Source of the DNA: Actinernus sp. WN-2022
Taxonomy: Eukaryota > Cnidaria > Anthozoa > Actiniaria > Actinernidae
Assembly (NCBI GenBank): GCA_030867875.1
Contig: JAOWCC010001589.1
Span: 83,971,537 to 84,035,536, forward strand
Direction of reading: 5' to 3'
Length of the DNA: 64,000 bases
Shown: piece by piece, positions 10,813 to 21,214 of the stretch
Layout: every line of letters begins with the position of its first letter
Numbering within the stretch: position 1 is the first letter of the stretch
The notes under the pieces: model-generated
The model's input: the letters and a program-made list of their open reading frames with translations, nothing else
The model's database searches: none
Told to the model about the DNA's origin: nothing
Program-made: the position numbers and the translations under genes

Positions 10813-11068
10813 TATATCTATCGGTATACGATCTGCAGCTTGATCGGTCCACAATCAGCGGTATACATCGCAGGTGGTGCTTTCAAGATGCGTGGGCATG
10901 GCAACTGAAACTTTTTGAAAATACCCCTCCCTACTAAGAAAAATTGTCATGTACTTCAAGCAGAACGGAGGTGCATAACAATTCTCCTTAGTGGGGTGGG
11001 GTAGTTTCAAAAAGCGTCGCCTGCGATGTCTACCGCTGATAGCTGCAGATCGTATACCGATATATATA
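10813..11068. mobile_element. 256-bp imperfect palindrome, probable foldback MITE
   Basis: The left half (TCGGTATACGATCTGCAGCT, then ATCAGCGGTATACATCGCAG) is the reverse complement of the right half (CTGCGATGTCTACCGCTGAT, then AGCTGCAGATCGTATACCGA), with a few short insertions. Pairing runs to a short loop near 10950, and TA-rich sequence flanks both ends. The RNA or single strand would fold into a hairpin about 115 bp long. There is no coding capacity. Confidence 0.8.
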
Positions 11069-11630
11069 TATTTTGAATTCGGAATTTATTTTCCAGCCGT
11101 TTTCACGTCGTTTGGCCTGAAACGTGGATGGGAAGTGCTTACACATCTCTGGATTTGTGTGCCGAAAGCAGAGGCGAAATCGATTTGAATTTCTTGTCGA
11201 ATTTCGGCAGTGAGTGAGGTCACGTCGATGAATGCATACCTTGTGTATATTTGTGTGTATGAGGTAGACACGCGGCCAACCGTCAAAACTTCGAGACCTA
11301 ATAAACTGCTTTAGAAGTCCCCAAATCGCCCAAAAACCACTCACACAACTTCATTAAGTATCAATCATTTATTATTGAATATTTGTATTTCGTAGGAATC
11401 GGAAAAGAGAATTAGCCACAAGGAGCAATTATAAAAACTCTTCCGAGATCGTTTATGAAACATGCCACAGGTAACCCAACAGACTAATAAACGGGAAATA
11501 TATGAATTTAATTTCTTTCACGATCTCCTTATCCCTTCCCAGGATCCTAACCCCTTTCAGCATTATCCCTCTCTAAGTTCAGTCTGTCTAATAATATATT
11601 GTACTTTTATATCCTACTTTTCGATTCCCC
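11069..11630. other. Gene-free region
   Basis: No supported gene. Open frames on both strands at 11030-11344 overlap each other and the palindrome end and have no recognisable motif. Confidence 0.35.
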
Positions 11631-11698
11631 GCCGCGAGGTTTGAACACAAGACCTTCGGTGTGCAAGACCAGAACTTTACCAATGATCCACAGAAACT
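11628..11698 (-). repeat. tRNA-derived SINE head or tRNA relic
   Basis: On the minus strand an A-box-like TGGATCATTGGTAAAG is followed about 30 bp later by a B-box-like GTGTTCAAACC. This spacing is that of an internal RNA polymerase III promoter in a tRNA. The acceptor stem does not pair well, so it is a relic or a SINE head and not a working tRNA gene. Confidence 0.4.
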
Positions 11699-11734
11699 TG
11701 CGGTGGAACGATTCTCGCTTTTAAAAATAATAAT

Positions 11735-11785
11735 CCTAACCGTACCCGTACCATAAACCTAACCCTAACCGTCAGTAAACAAGTT
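11735..11785 (+). repeat. Short degenerate telomere-like run
   Basis: Several CCTAAC units and variants (CCTAACCGTACCC, then AACCTAACCCTAACCG) resemble the C-strand of the TTAGGG telomere repeat used by cnidarians. Only about four units are recognisable, so this is at most an interstitial relic. Confidence 0.3.
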
Positions 11786-11789
11786 CCCA

Positions 11790-12285
11790 GGTAAACGACG
11801 AGTTCTCACCCACCTAGAGCTAGGGTTCACAGGTAAACAACGTGTTCTGACTGTAATGCGAGCACATTTTGTGAGATTGCTTAGATTATAATTTGGTCCG
11901 GGTTCAACCCACAATGTTAAATTTAATGTCATGGCTTCAACCCATTTAATGTTTGCAAGTCAGGTGAGTGGTATATGACATCGTCTACGGAAGACACTAT
12001 TAGCAACCATTTGAAAAAAGATTAAATTGGCCAAAGCTAACTAAAAAAGATGGGTTCCCGCAGATGCATCCCAAGTGATATTTTAATTAGTCACTTTGCA
12101 TTTAATGACCAATTTTTAAAGGTTATTTCAACTATAGTCATTTTTTACAGTGCTAGTTTACTCTTCCCATGTTCATAATTATCCTACCGTGTTTACACCC
12201 CACATTTATTATTAGTTTATGTTCCACTTGTTCAGGTCTTCAAGAACCAAGAACTTAGTAAACTGAAAATAAAAAGCAAAAGAGT
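11790..12285. other. Gene-free region
   Basis: AT-rich sequence between the telomere-like run and the minisatellite with no supported feature. Confidence 0.4.
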
Positions 12286-14700
12286 TATGGTCAGTATCTC
12301 CAAACATGTTAGCAGGTCTATCAAGAGCACACTGGTTGATGTGAATTAACTCGCTTTAGTTATGGTCAGTATCTTCAAAACATGTTAGCAGGTCTATCAA
12401 GGGCACACTGGTTGATGTGAACTCACTTTAGTTATGGTCAGTATCTTCAAAACATGTTAGCAGGTCTATCAAGAGCACACTGGTTGATGTGAATTAACTC
12501 ACTTTAGTTATATGGTCAGTATCTTCAAAACATGTTAGCAGGTCTGTCAAGAGCACACTGGTTGATGTGAACTCACTTTAGTTATGGTCAGTATCTTCAA
12601 AACATGTTAGCAGGTCTATCAAGGGCACACTGGTTGATGTGAACTCACTTTAGTTATGGTCAGTATCTTCAAAACATGTTAGCAGGTCTATCAAGAGCAC
12701 ACTGGTTGATGTGAATTAACTCACTTTAGTTATGGTCAGTATCTTCAAAACATGTTAGCAGGTCTATCAAGAGCACACTGGTTGATGTAAACTCACTTTA
12801 GTTATGGTCAGTATCTTCAAAACATGTTAGCAGGTCTATCAAGGGCACACTGGTTGATGTGAACTCACTTTAGTTATGGTCAGTATCTTCAAAACATGTT
12901 AGCAGGTCTATCAAGAGCACACTGGTTGATGTGAACTCACTTTAGTTATGGTCAGTATCTTCAAACATGTTAGCAGGTCTATCAAGAGCACACTGGTTGA
13001 TGTGAACTCACTTTAGTTATGGTCAGTATCTTCAAAACATGTTAGCAGGTCTATCAAGGGCACACTGGTTGATGTGAACTCGCTTTAGTTATGGTCAGTA
13101 TCTTCAAAACATGTTAGCAGGTCTATCAAGAGCACACTGGTTGATGTGAATTAACTCACTTTAGTTATGGTCAGTATCTTCAAAACATGTTAGCAGGTCT
13201 ATCAAGAGCACACTGGTTGATGTGAATTAACTCACTTTAGTTATGGTCAGTATCTTCAAAACATGTTAGCAGGTCTATCAAGAGCACACTGGTTGATGTG
13301 AACTCACTTTAGTTATGGTCAGTATCTTCAAAACATGTTAGCAGGTCTATCAAGAGCACACTGGTTGATGTGAACTCACTTTAGTTATGGTCAGTATCTT
13401 CAAAACATGTTAGCATGCAGGTCTATCAAGAGCACACTGGTTGATGTGAGCTCACTTTAGTTATGGTCAGTATATTATCTCCAAACATGTTAGCAGGTCT
13501 AAGTTGATGTGAACTCACTTTAGTTATGGTCAGTATCTTCAAAACATGTTAGCAGGTCTATCAAGAGCACACTGGTTGATGTGAATTAACTCACTTTAGT
13601 TATGGTCAGTATCTTCAAAACATGTTAGCAGGTCTATCAAGAGCACACTGGTTGATGTGAACTCACTTTAGTTATGGTCAGTATCTTCAAAACATGTTAG
13701 CAGGTCTATCAAGAGCACACTGGTTGATGTGAACTCACTTTAGTTATGGTCAGTATCTTCAAAACATGTTAGCAGGTCTATCAAGAGCACACTGGTTGAT
13801 GTGAACTCACTTTAGTTATGGTCAGTATCTTCAAAACATGTTAGCAGGTCTATCAAGGGCACACTGGTTGATGTGAACTCACTTTAGTTATGGTCAGTAT
13901 CTTCAAAACATGTTAGCAGGTCTATCAAGAGCACACTGGTTGATGTGAATTAACTCACTTTAGTTATGGTCAGTATCTTCAAAACATGTTAGCAGGTCTA
14001 TCAAGAGCACACTGCTTGATGTGAGCTCACTTTAGTTATGGTCAGTATATTATCTCCAAACATGTTAGCAGGTCTAAGTTGATGTGAACTCACTTTAGTT
14101 ATGGTCAGTATCTTCAAAACATGTTAGCAGGTCTATCAAGAGCACACTGGTTGATGTGAATTAACTCACTTTAGTTATGGTCAGTATCTTCAAAACATGT
14201 TAGCAGGTCTATCAAGGGCACACTGGTTGATGTGAACTCACTTTAGTTATGGTCAGTATCTTCAAAACATGTTAGCAGGTCTATCAAGAGCACACTGGTT
14301 GATGTGAACTCACTTTAGTTATGGTCAGTATCTTCAAACATGTTAGCAGGTCTATCAAGAGCACACTGGTTGATGTGAATTAACTCACTTTAGTTATGGT
14401 CAGTATCTTCAAACATGTTAGCAGGTCTAAGTTGATGTGAACTCACTTTAGTTATGGTCAGTATCTCCAAACATGTTAGCAGGTCTAAGTTGATGTGAAC
14501 TCACTTTAGTTATGGTCAGTATCTTCAAAACATGTTAGCATGCAGGTCTATCAAGAGCACACTGGTTGATGTGAGCTCACTTTAGTTATGGTCAGTATCT
14601 CCAAACATGTTAGCAGGTCTATCAAGAGCACACTGGTTGATGTGAGCTCACTTTAGTTATGGTCAGTATCTCCAAACATGTTCGCAGGTCTATCATGAGC
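12286..14700 (+). repeat. 72/76-bp minisatellite, about 34 units
   Basis: The unit begins TTATGGTCAGTATCTTCAAA, continues ACATGTTAGCAGGTCTATCA, and ends TGAACTCACTTTAG. Short units are 72 bp. Long units are 76 bp because they carry an extra TTAA (TGAATTAACTCAC). A second polymorphism, AGAGCAC versus AGGGCAC, is interspersed. A truncated unit lacking about 20 bp (GGTCTAAGTTGATG) occurs at about 13500, 14075, 14425 and 14485. Units are more diverged at the right edge. The array ends about 190 bp beyond the lectin gene polyadenylation signals. Confidence 0.95.
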
Positions 14701-14888
14701 ATACCCGGTAGGGTTATGAGTTTTACTGAAAAATAATGCTTCGTCTATCAAAATGTCCAAAAAAGTTCTTTACTGAGGGAAATTATATAAAGTTAAAGAA
14801 CAATTTTTGATTAAATCAAACTTTTCAACATTGCGAGGAGGCGGTTGCAAACACTTATGTGCCGGCTGTTAAGAAAATGCATAGGCCA

Positions 14889-14898
14889 TTTATTTATT
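14889..14898 (-). terminator. Polyadenylation signals of the lectin gene
   Basis: Two overlapping AATAAA hexamers on the minus strand (14894-14889 and 14898-14893) lie 10-19 bp after the stop codon at 14910-14908. They make the last CTLD exon the likely terminal exon. AATAAA by chance is common in AT-rich DNA, but the position is right. Confidence 0.55.
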
Positions 14899-14907
14899 TT
14901 CGAAAAA

Positions 14908-15314
14908 TTAAAAGCAAACACGTCTATTAATGGAAAATTCAGTTTTCCAGTTTTCTCTCGGTCTCTGTGACTTACGACGACAAATGTATCCGTGCTTGTT
15001 GCCACATGGCCCATCGTTAAAGTGCCATCCGTTCCAGTCTGCATCCCATTTGTGCGCGTTCAGCAAGACTCCACAAGTTCCGTCTCCACTCGGCTCACCC
15101 GGTCCCCACAAGTGTTGGTTTAACTGAAAGTTGTCGACATATCGCCAGACTCCTGCTTTATCTTTCTCAAAGCCAACATGCACGAACTGAACATTTGCAG
15201 CATCCAGATATGGTGCGAGAGCATTGATCTCTGCTTCCTGCCATAGTATGGCAAGCTGTGCATGTTCCTCTGCACACAGGTCTTTGGCCTCACTCCAAGT
15301 CACAACTGAGTTAA
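14908..15314 (-). CDS. Multi-CTLD lectin, exon 5 (3' part, split by foldback)
   Basis: This is the main part of the fourth C-type lectin domain and the C-terminus of the secreted protein. It runs from VTWSEAKDLC through YLDAANVQFVHVG, WGPGEPSGDG, CGVLLNAHKWDADW and WHFNDGPCGNKHGYIC. The EPS stands where calcium-binding lectins have EPN or QPD, and FND corresponds to the WND calcium motif. A GTAAGT donor-like site lies at 14975-14970 as in the other CTLD exons. Reading through it gives a further 20-odd residues, a stop at 14908 and polyadenylation signals just after. The exon is cut at 15314 by the foldback element; its 5' 57 bp are at 22007-22063. Expression of an intact protein from this haplotype is doubtful. 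Confidence 0.85.
15305..15314. repeat. Left target-site duplication of the foldback
   Basis: ACTGAGTTAA at 15305-15314 is repeated exactly at 21997-22006, on either side of the inverted ends. Keeping one copy restores the lectin codons for NGINSVVTWSEA. Confidence 0.95.
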
Positions 15315-16115
15315 GGGTGTCTAGATAACGAAGACCTAGAAAACGAAGACCGAAGATCGAAGACCCTAGATAACGAAGACTCAAAAACGAAGACCCTAGA
15401 TAACGAAGACCCGAAAACGAAGACCCCCCTAGATAACGAAGACCTAAAAACGAAGACCCCCCTAGATAACGAAGATCTAAAAACGAAGACCCTAGATAAC
15501 GAAGACCCGAAAACGAAGACCCCCCTAGATAACGAAGATCTAAAAACGAAGACCCTAGATAACGAAGACCCGAAAACGAAGACCCCCCTAGATAACGAAG
15601 ACCCGAAAAACGAAGACCCTAGATAACGAAGACCCGAAAAACGAAGACCCTAGATAACGAAGACCCGAAAAACGAAGACCCTAGATAACGAAGACCAGAA
15701 AACGAAGACCCCCCTAGATAACGAAGATCTAAAAACGAAGACCCTAGATAACGAAGATCAGAAAACGAAGACCCCCCTAGATAACGAAGATCTAAAAACG
15801 AAGACCCTAGATAACGAAGACCCGAAAACGAAGACCCCCCTAGATAACGAAGATCTAAAAACGAAGACCCCCCTAGATAACTAGGGTCTTCGTTTTCTAG
15901 GTCTTCGTTATCTAGATCACCCGCGTGTGATCTAGATAACGAAGATCTAAAAACGAAGACCCTAGATAACGAAGACCCGAAAACGAAGACCCCCTAGATA
16001 ACGAAGATCTAAAAACGAAGACCCTAGATAACGAAGACCCGAAAACGAAGACCCCCTTAGATAACGAAGACCCAAAAACGAAGACCCTAGATAACGAAGA
16101 CCCAAAAACGAAGAC
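15315..16115 (-). repeat. Left-arm satellite of the foldback
   Basis: The array alternates CTAGATAACGAAGAC or GAAGATC blocks with CGAAAACGAAGACCCCCC or TAAAAACGAAGACC blocks, giving a period of about 30-34 bp. One palindrome, CTAGATCACCCGCG plus TGTGATCTAG, sits at 15912-15935, and the orientation of the units flips for a short stretch at 15876-15915. Mirror repeats fill the right arm, but copy number and order differ. Confidence 0.9.
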
Positions 16116-16989
16116 CCAAACAAACTACCATTTTCTAGCGTTTCAAAGCTTTTTGACAACAGATGGCACGTGACTTGTTGGCCCATAGCAATTATTAAAC
16201 GCCATACTGGGGTTGACCCGTGGCCGTGGTAATTATTTGTAGCTGGACTTCGAAGCGTTTTTCTTTCTTTCTTACTAAATTCTTATCGAAATAAGCCTGA
16301 TACAGAACAATAGTAAAGGTTTTTCTTTACTGTTGATCCGGTATGTCGACAAATAAGCTGAGGAAAATAGAGCTTAGACGCTCAAACGAACGAACTCTGC
16401 ATGGCATTAATTTGCCAAACATGGCGGCCGCTCAACAAGGTAAAGTAGTCATAATTAAACGAATAGTATTGTAATAGTTGAGCAGATTCCTTCTTTCTTT
16501 TATACTATATTATATAAAGCCGTAATTACGGGGTTAATACTTCGGATAGTACACGAAACATTGACGAACGGCACCATGAGTACGTGATGCAATGGTCGAA
16601 ATGACCACAGGAAGGCCAACGCTCTGTATTTGACAGTTTTCCCATATTAGAAGAAGAAAATGAAAAATAAATAAAATATTTAACTTTAAAGAACTTGTCT
16701 TGTGTTATCATGTGTATTTAAGTAACCATATCGCAATCTTAGTGCTCTGGCACCTGTAATAGTATGTTTTCTAGCTAGCTCTTTTTCTTTAAATATAACT
16801 GAAGAGGGAATCAGGTTTTTCTCAACTATAGTTTTCTTATAGCTATATGTTTGATGTGGTGACATGAAATATTGAGAACATATTAAATACCTTGTAAGCT
16901 TTCTGCAGCAAATACATCAACTCCAATGTTTCAAAAAGTGACATAAAGAACTTAAGAATTTAATTTAATTAATTTAATCTAATTAAGCT

Positions 16990-17745
16990 TATAACATGCT
17001 TCCTCTTAATAATTACTGGCAGGAATACTTAGACTTAGTGTTTTTCTTTAAGTGCAAATCAGGCATCGTTAATCTGGATTATACTTCATACAGTCAGGGG
17101 TGTTCCAGCCGTTGCCAAACTGGATTTATCTTATTACTAAATACGCAAGAACCTCCCTTTTTCGTGACTCTTTTTTTCAATAGAATAGCTAACTTGTGGA
17201 ATTGTATTCCAGATACTATTAAAGCTGCTCAGTCCTCTCACTTCCTTCAAATGGCAACTAAAGTCATTTAATTTTATGTGCTTACAGAATGTTTTTGATG
17301 GAAATAATATTAGATCATATAAAGTAATTTGTCCCAAATGTTGCTGCATCAGCCTTATGTTGGCTGTAAATAAAAATGTAATTAATGATAATTAATACTT
17401 TTCCCTAATATGCCATTCTTCTTTCCTAGTATACTGTTGCTTCCATGTAATTATCTATCTTATACAAATTATGTCTAATTTATATTATTTAATATATTTA
17501 ACTTAGTATTAATTAGTTATTAATGGTTATAATGGTGTATGTAAAATACAATTTTTACCTTTTTAACTGTATTATTAATTTTGTATTATTATTTGTATTT
17601 TTTGTTTGGGTTAACTTAATATGAGACCCTTGCCCTTGTGTATTTCCCTTCAGCTAGTCCATTTGTCCTAATGCATTGTATTTAGTTTGCTGTGTGTGTC
17701 TATCATGACTAGTTGTAAAGTTAATAAATAAATAATAATAATAAT
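16990..17745 (+). pseudogene. LINE 3' fragment in the foldback left arm
   Basis: The plus-strand frame reads YWQEYLDLVFFFKCKSG, then after a frameshift FFNRIANLWNCIPDTIKAA, the C-terminal end of a CR1/L2-type LINE protein. The 3' tail is TTAATAAATAAATAATAATA at 17721-17745. The mirror copy lies at 19656-20355. Because both arms have it, the LINE inserted before the arms became inverted copies, or the arms were later homogenised. Confidence 0.75.
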
Positions 17746-18014
17746 GTGTAGTTCCAGAAAATATCCATACCCCAAAAACTCAAAAAATGTGTATATTTTC
17801 TATGCATCGATGTTGTTGTGATAAAAAGGCACCATGGAGAATAATGCATTAATGAGATGACATCTACCAAGGTTTCGACCCAGGCCTCGACCCCCCCACC
17901 CCCCTCCATGGAAGGGATTTATTCTTTGACCCCCCCCCCCCCCCCCTCTTGAATTTCCAGTCCCTTCCGTTGAGGGGGGGGGGGGGGGGGGGTATGGATA
18001 TTTTCTGGAACTAC
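17746..18014. mobile_element. 269-bp MITE with 27-bp inverted ends
   Basis: The left end TGTAGTTCCAGAAAATATCC is the reverse complement of GGATATTTTCTGGAACTACA at the right end. Poly-C and poly-G runs fill part of the interior. It starts exactly where the LINE tail stops. The right foldback arm has only one end of it (19627-19655). An interior stretch (ATGGAGAATAATGCATTAAT) is shared with the larger MITE at 27.9-28.5 kb. Confidence 0.85.
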
Positions 18015-19053
18015 ACCACAAACATGTGTACCTGTTAATTAACCATTGACTGGTAGCTGGAAAATTAGGAAGCAGCATTTAACCACAAAAATTGGTTTGG
18101 CATATATATAAAACCAAACAATTAAAGAATTAGGGTCTGATAGTGTTTATTAACCTAGTATATTTTTTACATGGTGTAGTGGATGTGAAAGGGGCACTGT
18201 CATTGGAATTGAATCTTAAAGTTTCTGTTAAACAAAACTACAAAAATAACACCTTGAAACCAAAGAGTAATACCCAATATGGTTTTCATTTTTTTTTATA
18301 AAGGATGGCAAAGTGGATTACAAAAGCTAATTCTATAAACTTGATTTTGGATACAGTGAACGTATTTCAAGTCGCTCTAAAGTTCTCTTAAAATTTTATA
18401 GTGAGGGGTCAATATATAATGTATGCCTGTTATTGGCAAATCAGAAACAAAATATATAACATTCTCTGCATTGAGTGATTGACTATAAGTATAAGGGATG
18501 TAAATCTTAACATCAAATCCGATATTTTTCTTTGCTTCAAAACTGGATATGTAACTCCCACAGGTTATTTTCAGGTAAGCTTTAATTACATTACATATAA
18601 ATAACATGACTGCATGCAGTGATCATTTGCATCTGCTGTACTTTTTGCATGTACAACACCCACTCAGTTCAGTATCAAACTAAAATAATATTCTACGATA
18701 ATTCTGCATCTCCACAAGTACAGTACATGTACATGTAGCTAGCCATAGCCTGTCCTTTTCTAAGTTGAGGGAAAGGAGACGAACATTTAAATATATTACA
18801 TGTTCCACCATTTATGAAATCAATATTTTGTAGCTGGACCTGACTTTAAAGTTAAACACAGGATTTTTTTAGTACGAGCGCCTAGAGTAAACGATATTCA
18901 TCCCAATATTCTTTTGAGTCCTGAGCAAAAGCATATTGTATTTGTCCGACTATTCACTAGCATTAAAACAAGCAATTGAAAGAGTTCACCATAGACATTT
19001 GAGTAATTAAAGGCCTAGCTGGGTCGAAACCTGGGTAGATGTCATCTCATTAA
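18015..19053. other. Foldback spacer, nothing recognised
   Basis: The stretch from 18015 to about 19010 has no mirror copy and no convincing reading frame or motif. The last part (19010-19053) resumes homology to the left-arm MITE interior (GTAGATGTCATCTCATTAAT). Confidence 0.5.
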
Positions 19054-19544
19054 TCACCACCCTACCGATGTCATGTGACCTCTTATGTTTGCAACCAAAG
19101 TTATTTTACAGGATGTTAGCATCCATTGTAGTTGAATAATGTCAATTGCATGTGAAATGACCTTATATTTTAAACAGGAGAATTTTTTACAGGTTATCTA
19201 TGATTGGAAAGCAATAATCCCAATTATGGACAAGAAAATGGTGTGGCAGATCACATGATTGGATGCATTAGCACATGTCTCCCAAAAATGAAGTCTCAGC
19301 AACTTGAAGATACATATGTTGTGCCTAATACAAATCTTTGCAATTAACTTGAACTTTGAACCTGCACCCCCTCTAACCTTAGGTTTGGCTCTGAATTAGT
19401 GTCCAATAAGAGAAGAATAGGGAAACACATTTTTGCTCATAGCTCCTGTCTAGAAAAAAATTGGTCAAACAATTGATTACTTAGTGAGTATCCAATTAAT
19501 GCCAAGTCTGAACGAAAAGAACAGAAAGTTATAATTTATTTTTT
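19054..19544. mobile_element. About 490-bp insertion in the foldback right arm
   Basis: The right arm matches the left up to CTCATTAAT at 19053, departs, and rejoins at GTTAATGCATTATTCTCC from 19541. The junctions share TTAAT, consistent with a 5-bp target duplication. The insert has no inverted ends or recognisable coding region. A deletion from the left arm is the alternative. Confidence 0.55.
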
Positions 19545-19655
19545 TTGTTAATGCATTATTCTCCATTGTACCTTTTTATCACAACAACATTGATGCATAG
19601 AAAATATACAATTTTTTTGAGTTTTTGGGGTATGGATATTTTCTGGAACTACACA

Positions 19656-20355
19656 TTATTATTATTATTTATTTATTAACTTTACAACTAGTCATGATAG
19701 ACACACACAGCAAACTAAATACAATGCATTAGGACAAATGGACTAGCTGAAGGGAAATACACAAGGACAAGGGTCTCGTATTAAGTTAACCCAAACAAAA
19801 AATACAAATAATAATACAAAATTAATAATACATTTAAAAAGGTAAAAATTGTATTTTACATACACCATTATAACTAATTAATACTAAGTTAAATATATTA
19901 AATAATATAAATTAGACATAATTTGTATAAGATAGATAATTACATGGAAGCAACAGTATACTAGGAAAGAAGAATGGCATCTTAGGGAAAAGTATTACTT
20001 ATCATTAATTACACTTTTATTTACAGCCAACATAAGGCTGATGATGATCTAATATTATTTCCATCAAAAACATTCTGTAAGCACATAAAATTAAATGACT
20101 TTAGTTGCCATTTGAAGGAAGTGAGAGGACTGAGCAGCTTTAATAGTATCTGGAATACAATTCCACAAGTTAGCTATTCTATTGAAAAAAGAGTCACGAA
20201 AAAGGGACCAGTTTGACAATGGCTGGAACACCCCTGACTGTATGAAGTATGATCCAGATTAACGATGCCTGATTTGCACTTAAAGAAAAACACTAAGTCT
20301 AAGTATTCCAGCCAGTAATTATTAAGAGGAAGCATGTTATAAGCTTAATTAGATT
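19656..20355 (-). pseudogene. Mirror copy of the LINE 3' fragment in the right arm
   Basis: This is the reverse complement of the 16990-17745 fragment, with a few substitutions and short indels. It ends at the same sequence on both sides. It encodes the same LINE C-terminal remnant on the minus strand (LWNTIP-like, with stops). Confidence 0.75.
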
Positions 20356-21214
20356 AAATTAATTAAATTAAATTCTTAAGTTCTTTATGTCACTTTTTGA
20401 AACATTGGAGTTGATGTATTTGCTGCAGAAAGCTTACAAGGTATTTAATATGTTCTCAATATTTCATGTCACCACATCAAACATATAGCTATAAGAAAAC
20501 TATAGTTGAGAAAAATCTGATTCCCTCTTCAGTTATATTTAAAGAAAAAGAGCTAGCTAGAAAACACACTATTACAGGTGCCAGAGCACTAAGATTGCGA
20601 TATGGTTACTTAAATACACATGATAACACAAGACAAGTTCTTTAAAGTTAAATATATTATTTATTTTTCATTTTCTTCTTCTAATATGGGAAAACTGTCA
20701 AATACAGAGCGTTGGCCTTCCTGTGGTCATTTCGACCATTGCATCACGTACTCATGGTGCCGTTCGTCAATGTTTCGTGTACTATCCGAAGTATTAACCC
20801 CGTAATTACGGCTTTATATAATATAGTATAAAAGAAAGAAGGAATCTGCTCAACTATTACAATACTATTCGTTTAATTATGACTACTTTACCTTGTTGAG
20901 CGGCCGCCATGTTTGGCAAATTAATGCCATGCAGAGTTCGTTCGTTTGAGCGTCTAAGCTCTATTTTCCTCAGCTTATTTGTCGACATACCGGATCAAAA
21001 GTAAAGAAAAACCTTTACTATTGTTCTGTATCAGGCTTATTTCGATAAGAATTTAGTAAGAAAGAAAGAAAAACGCTTCGAAGTCCAGCTACAAATAATT
21101 ACCACGGCCACGGGTCAACCCCAGTATGGCGTTTAATAATTGCTATGGGCCAACAAGTCACGTGCCATCTGTTGTCAAAAAGCTTTGAAACGCTAGAAAA
21201 TGGTAGTTTATTTG

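Noticed and set aside
11735..11785. Possible telomere or chromosome-end signature
   Set aside because: Only a few degenerate CCTAAC units; too short to claim an interstitial telomere with confidence.
15962..16186. Repetitive LGLRYLGSSF-like peptides from the foldback arms (also 21145-21420)
   Set aside because: They arise from translating the short-period satellite and change phase within the array.
16526..20805. Identical 61-codon frames in both foldback arms (16711-16526 and 20620-20805)
   Set aside because: Conservation reflects the mirrored arms; composition is low complexity and no domain is visible.
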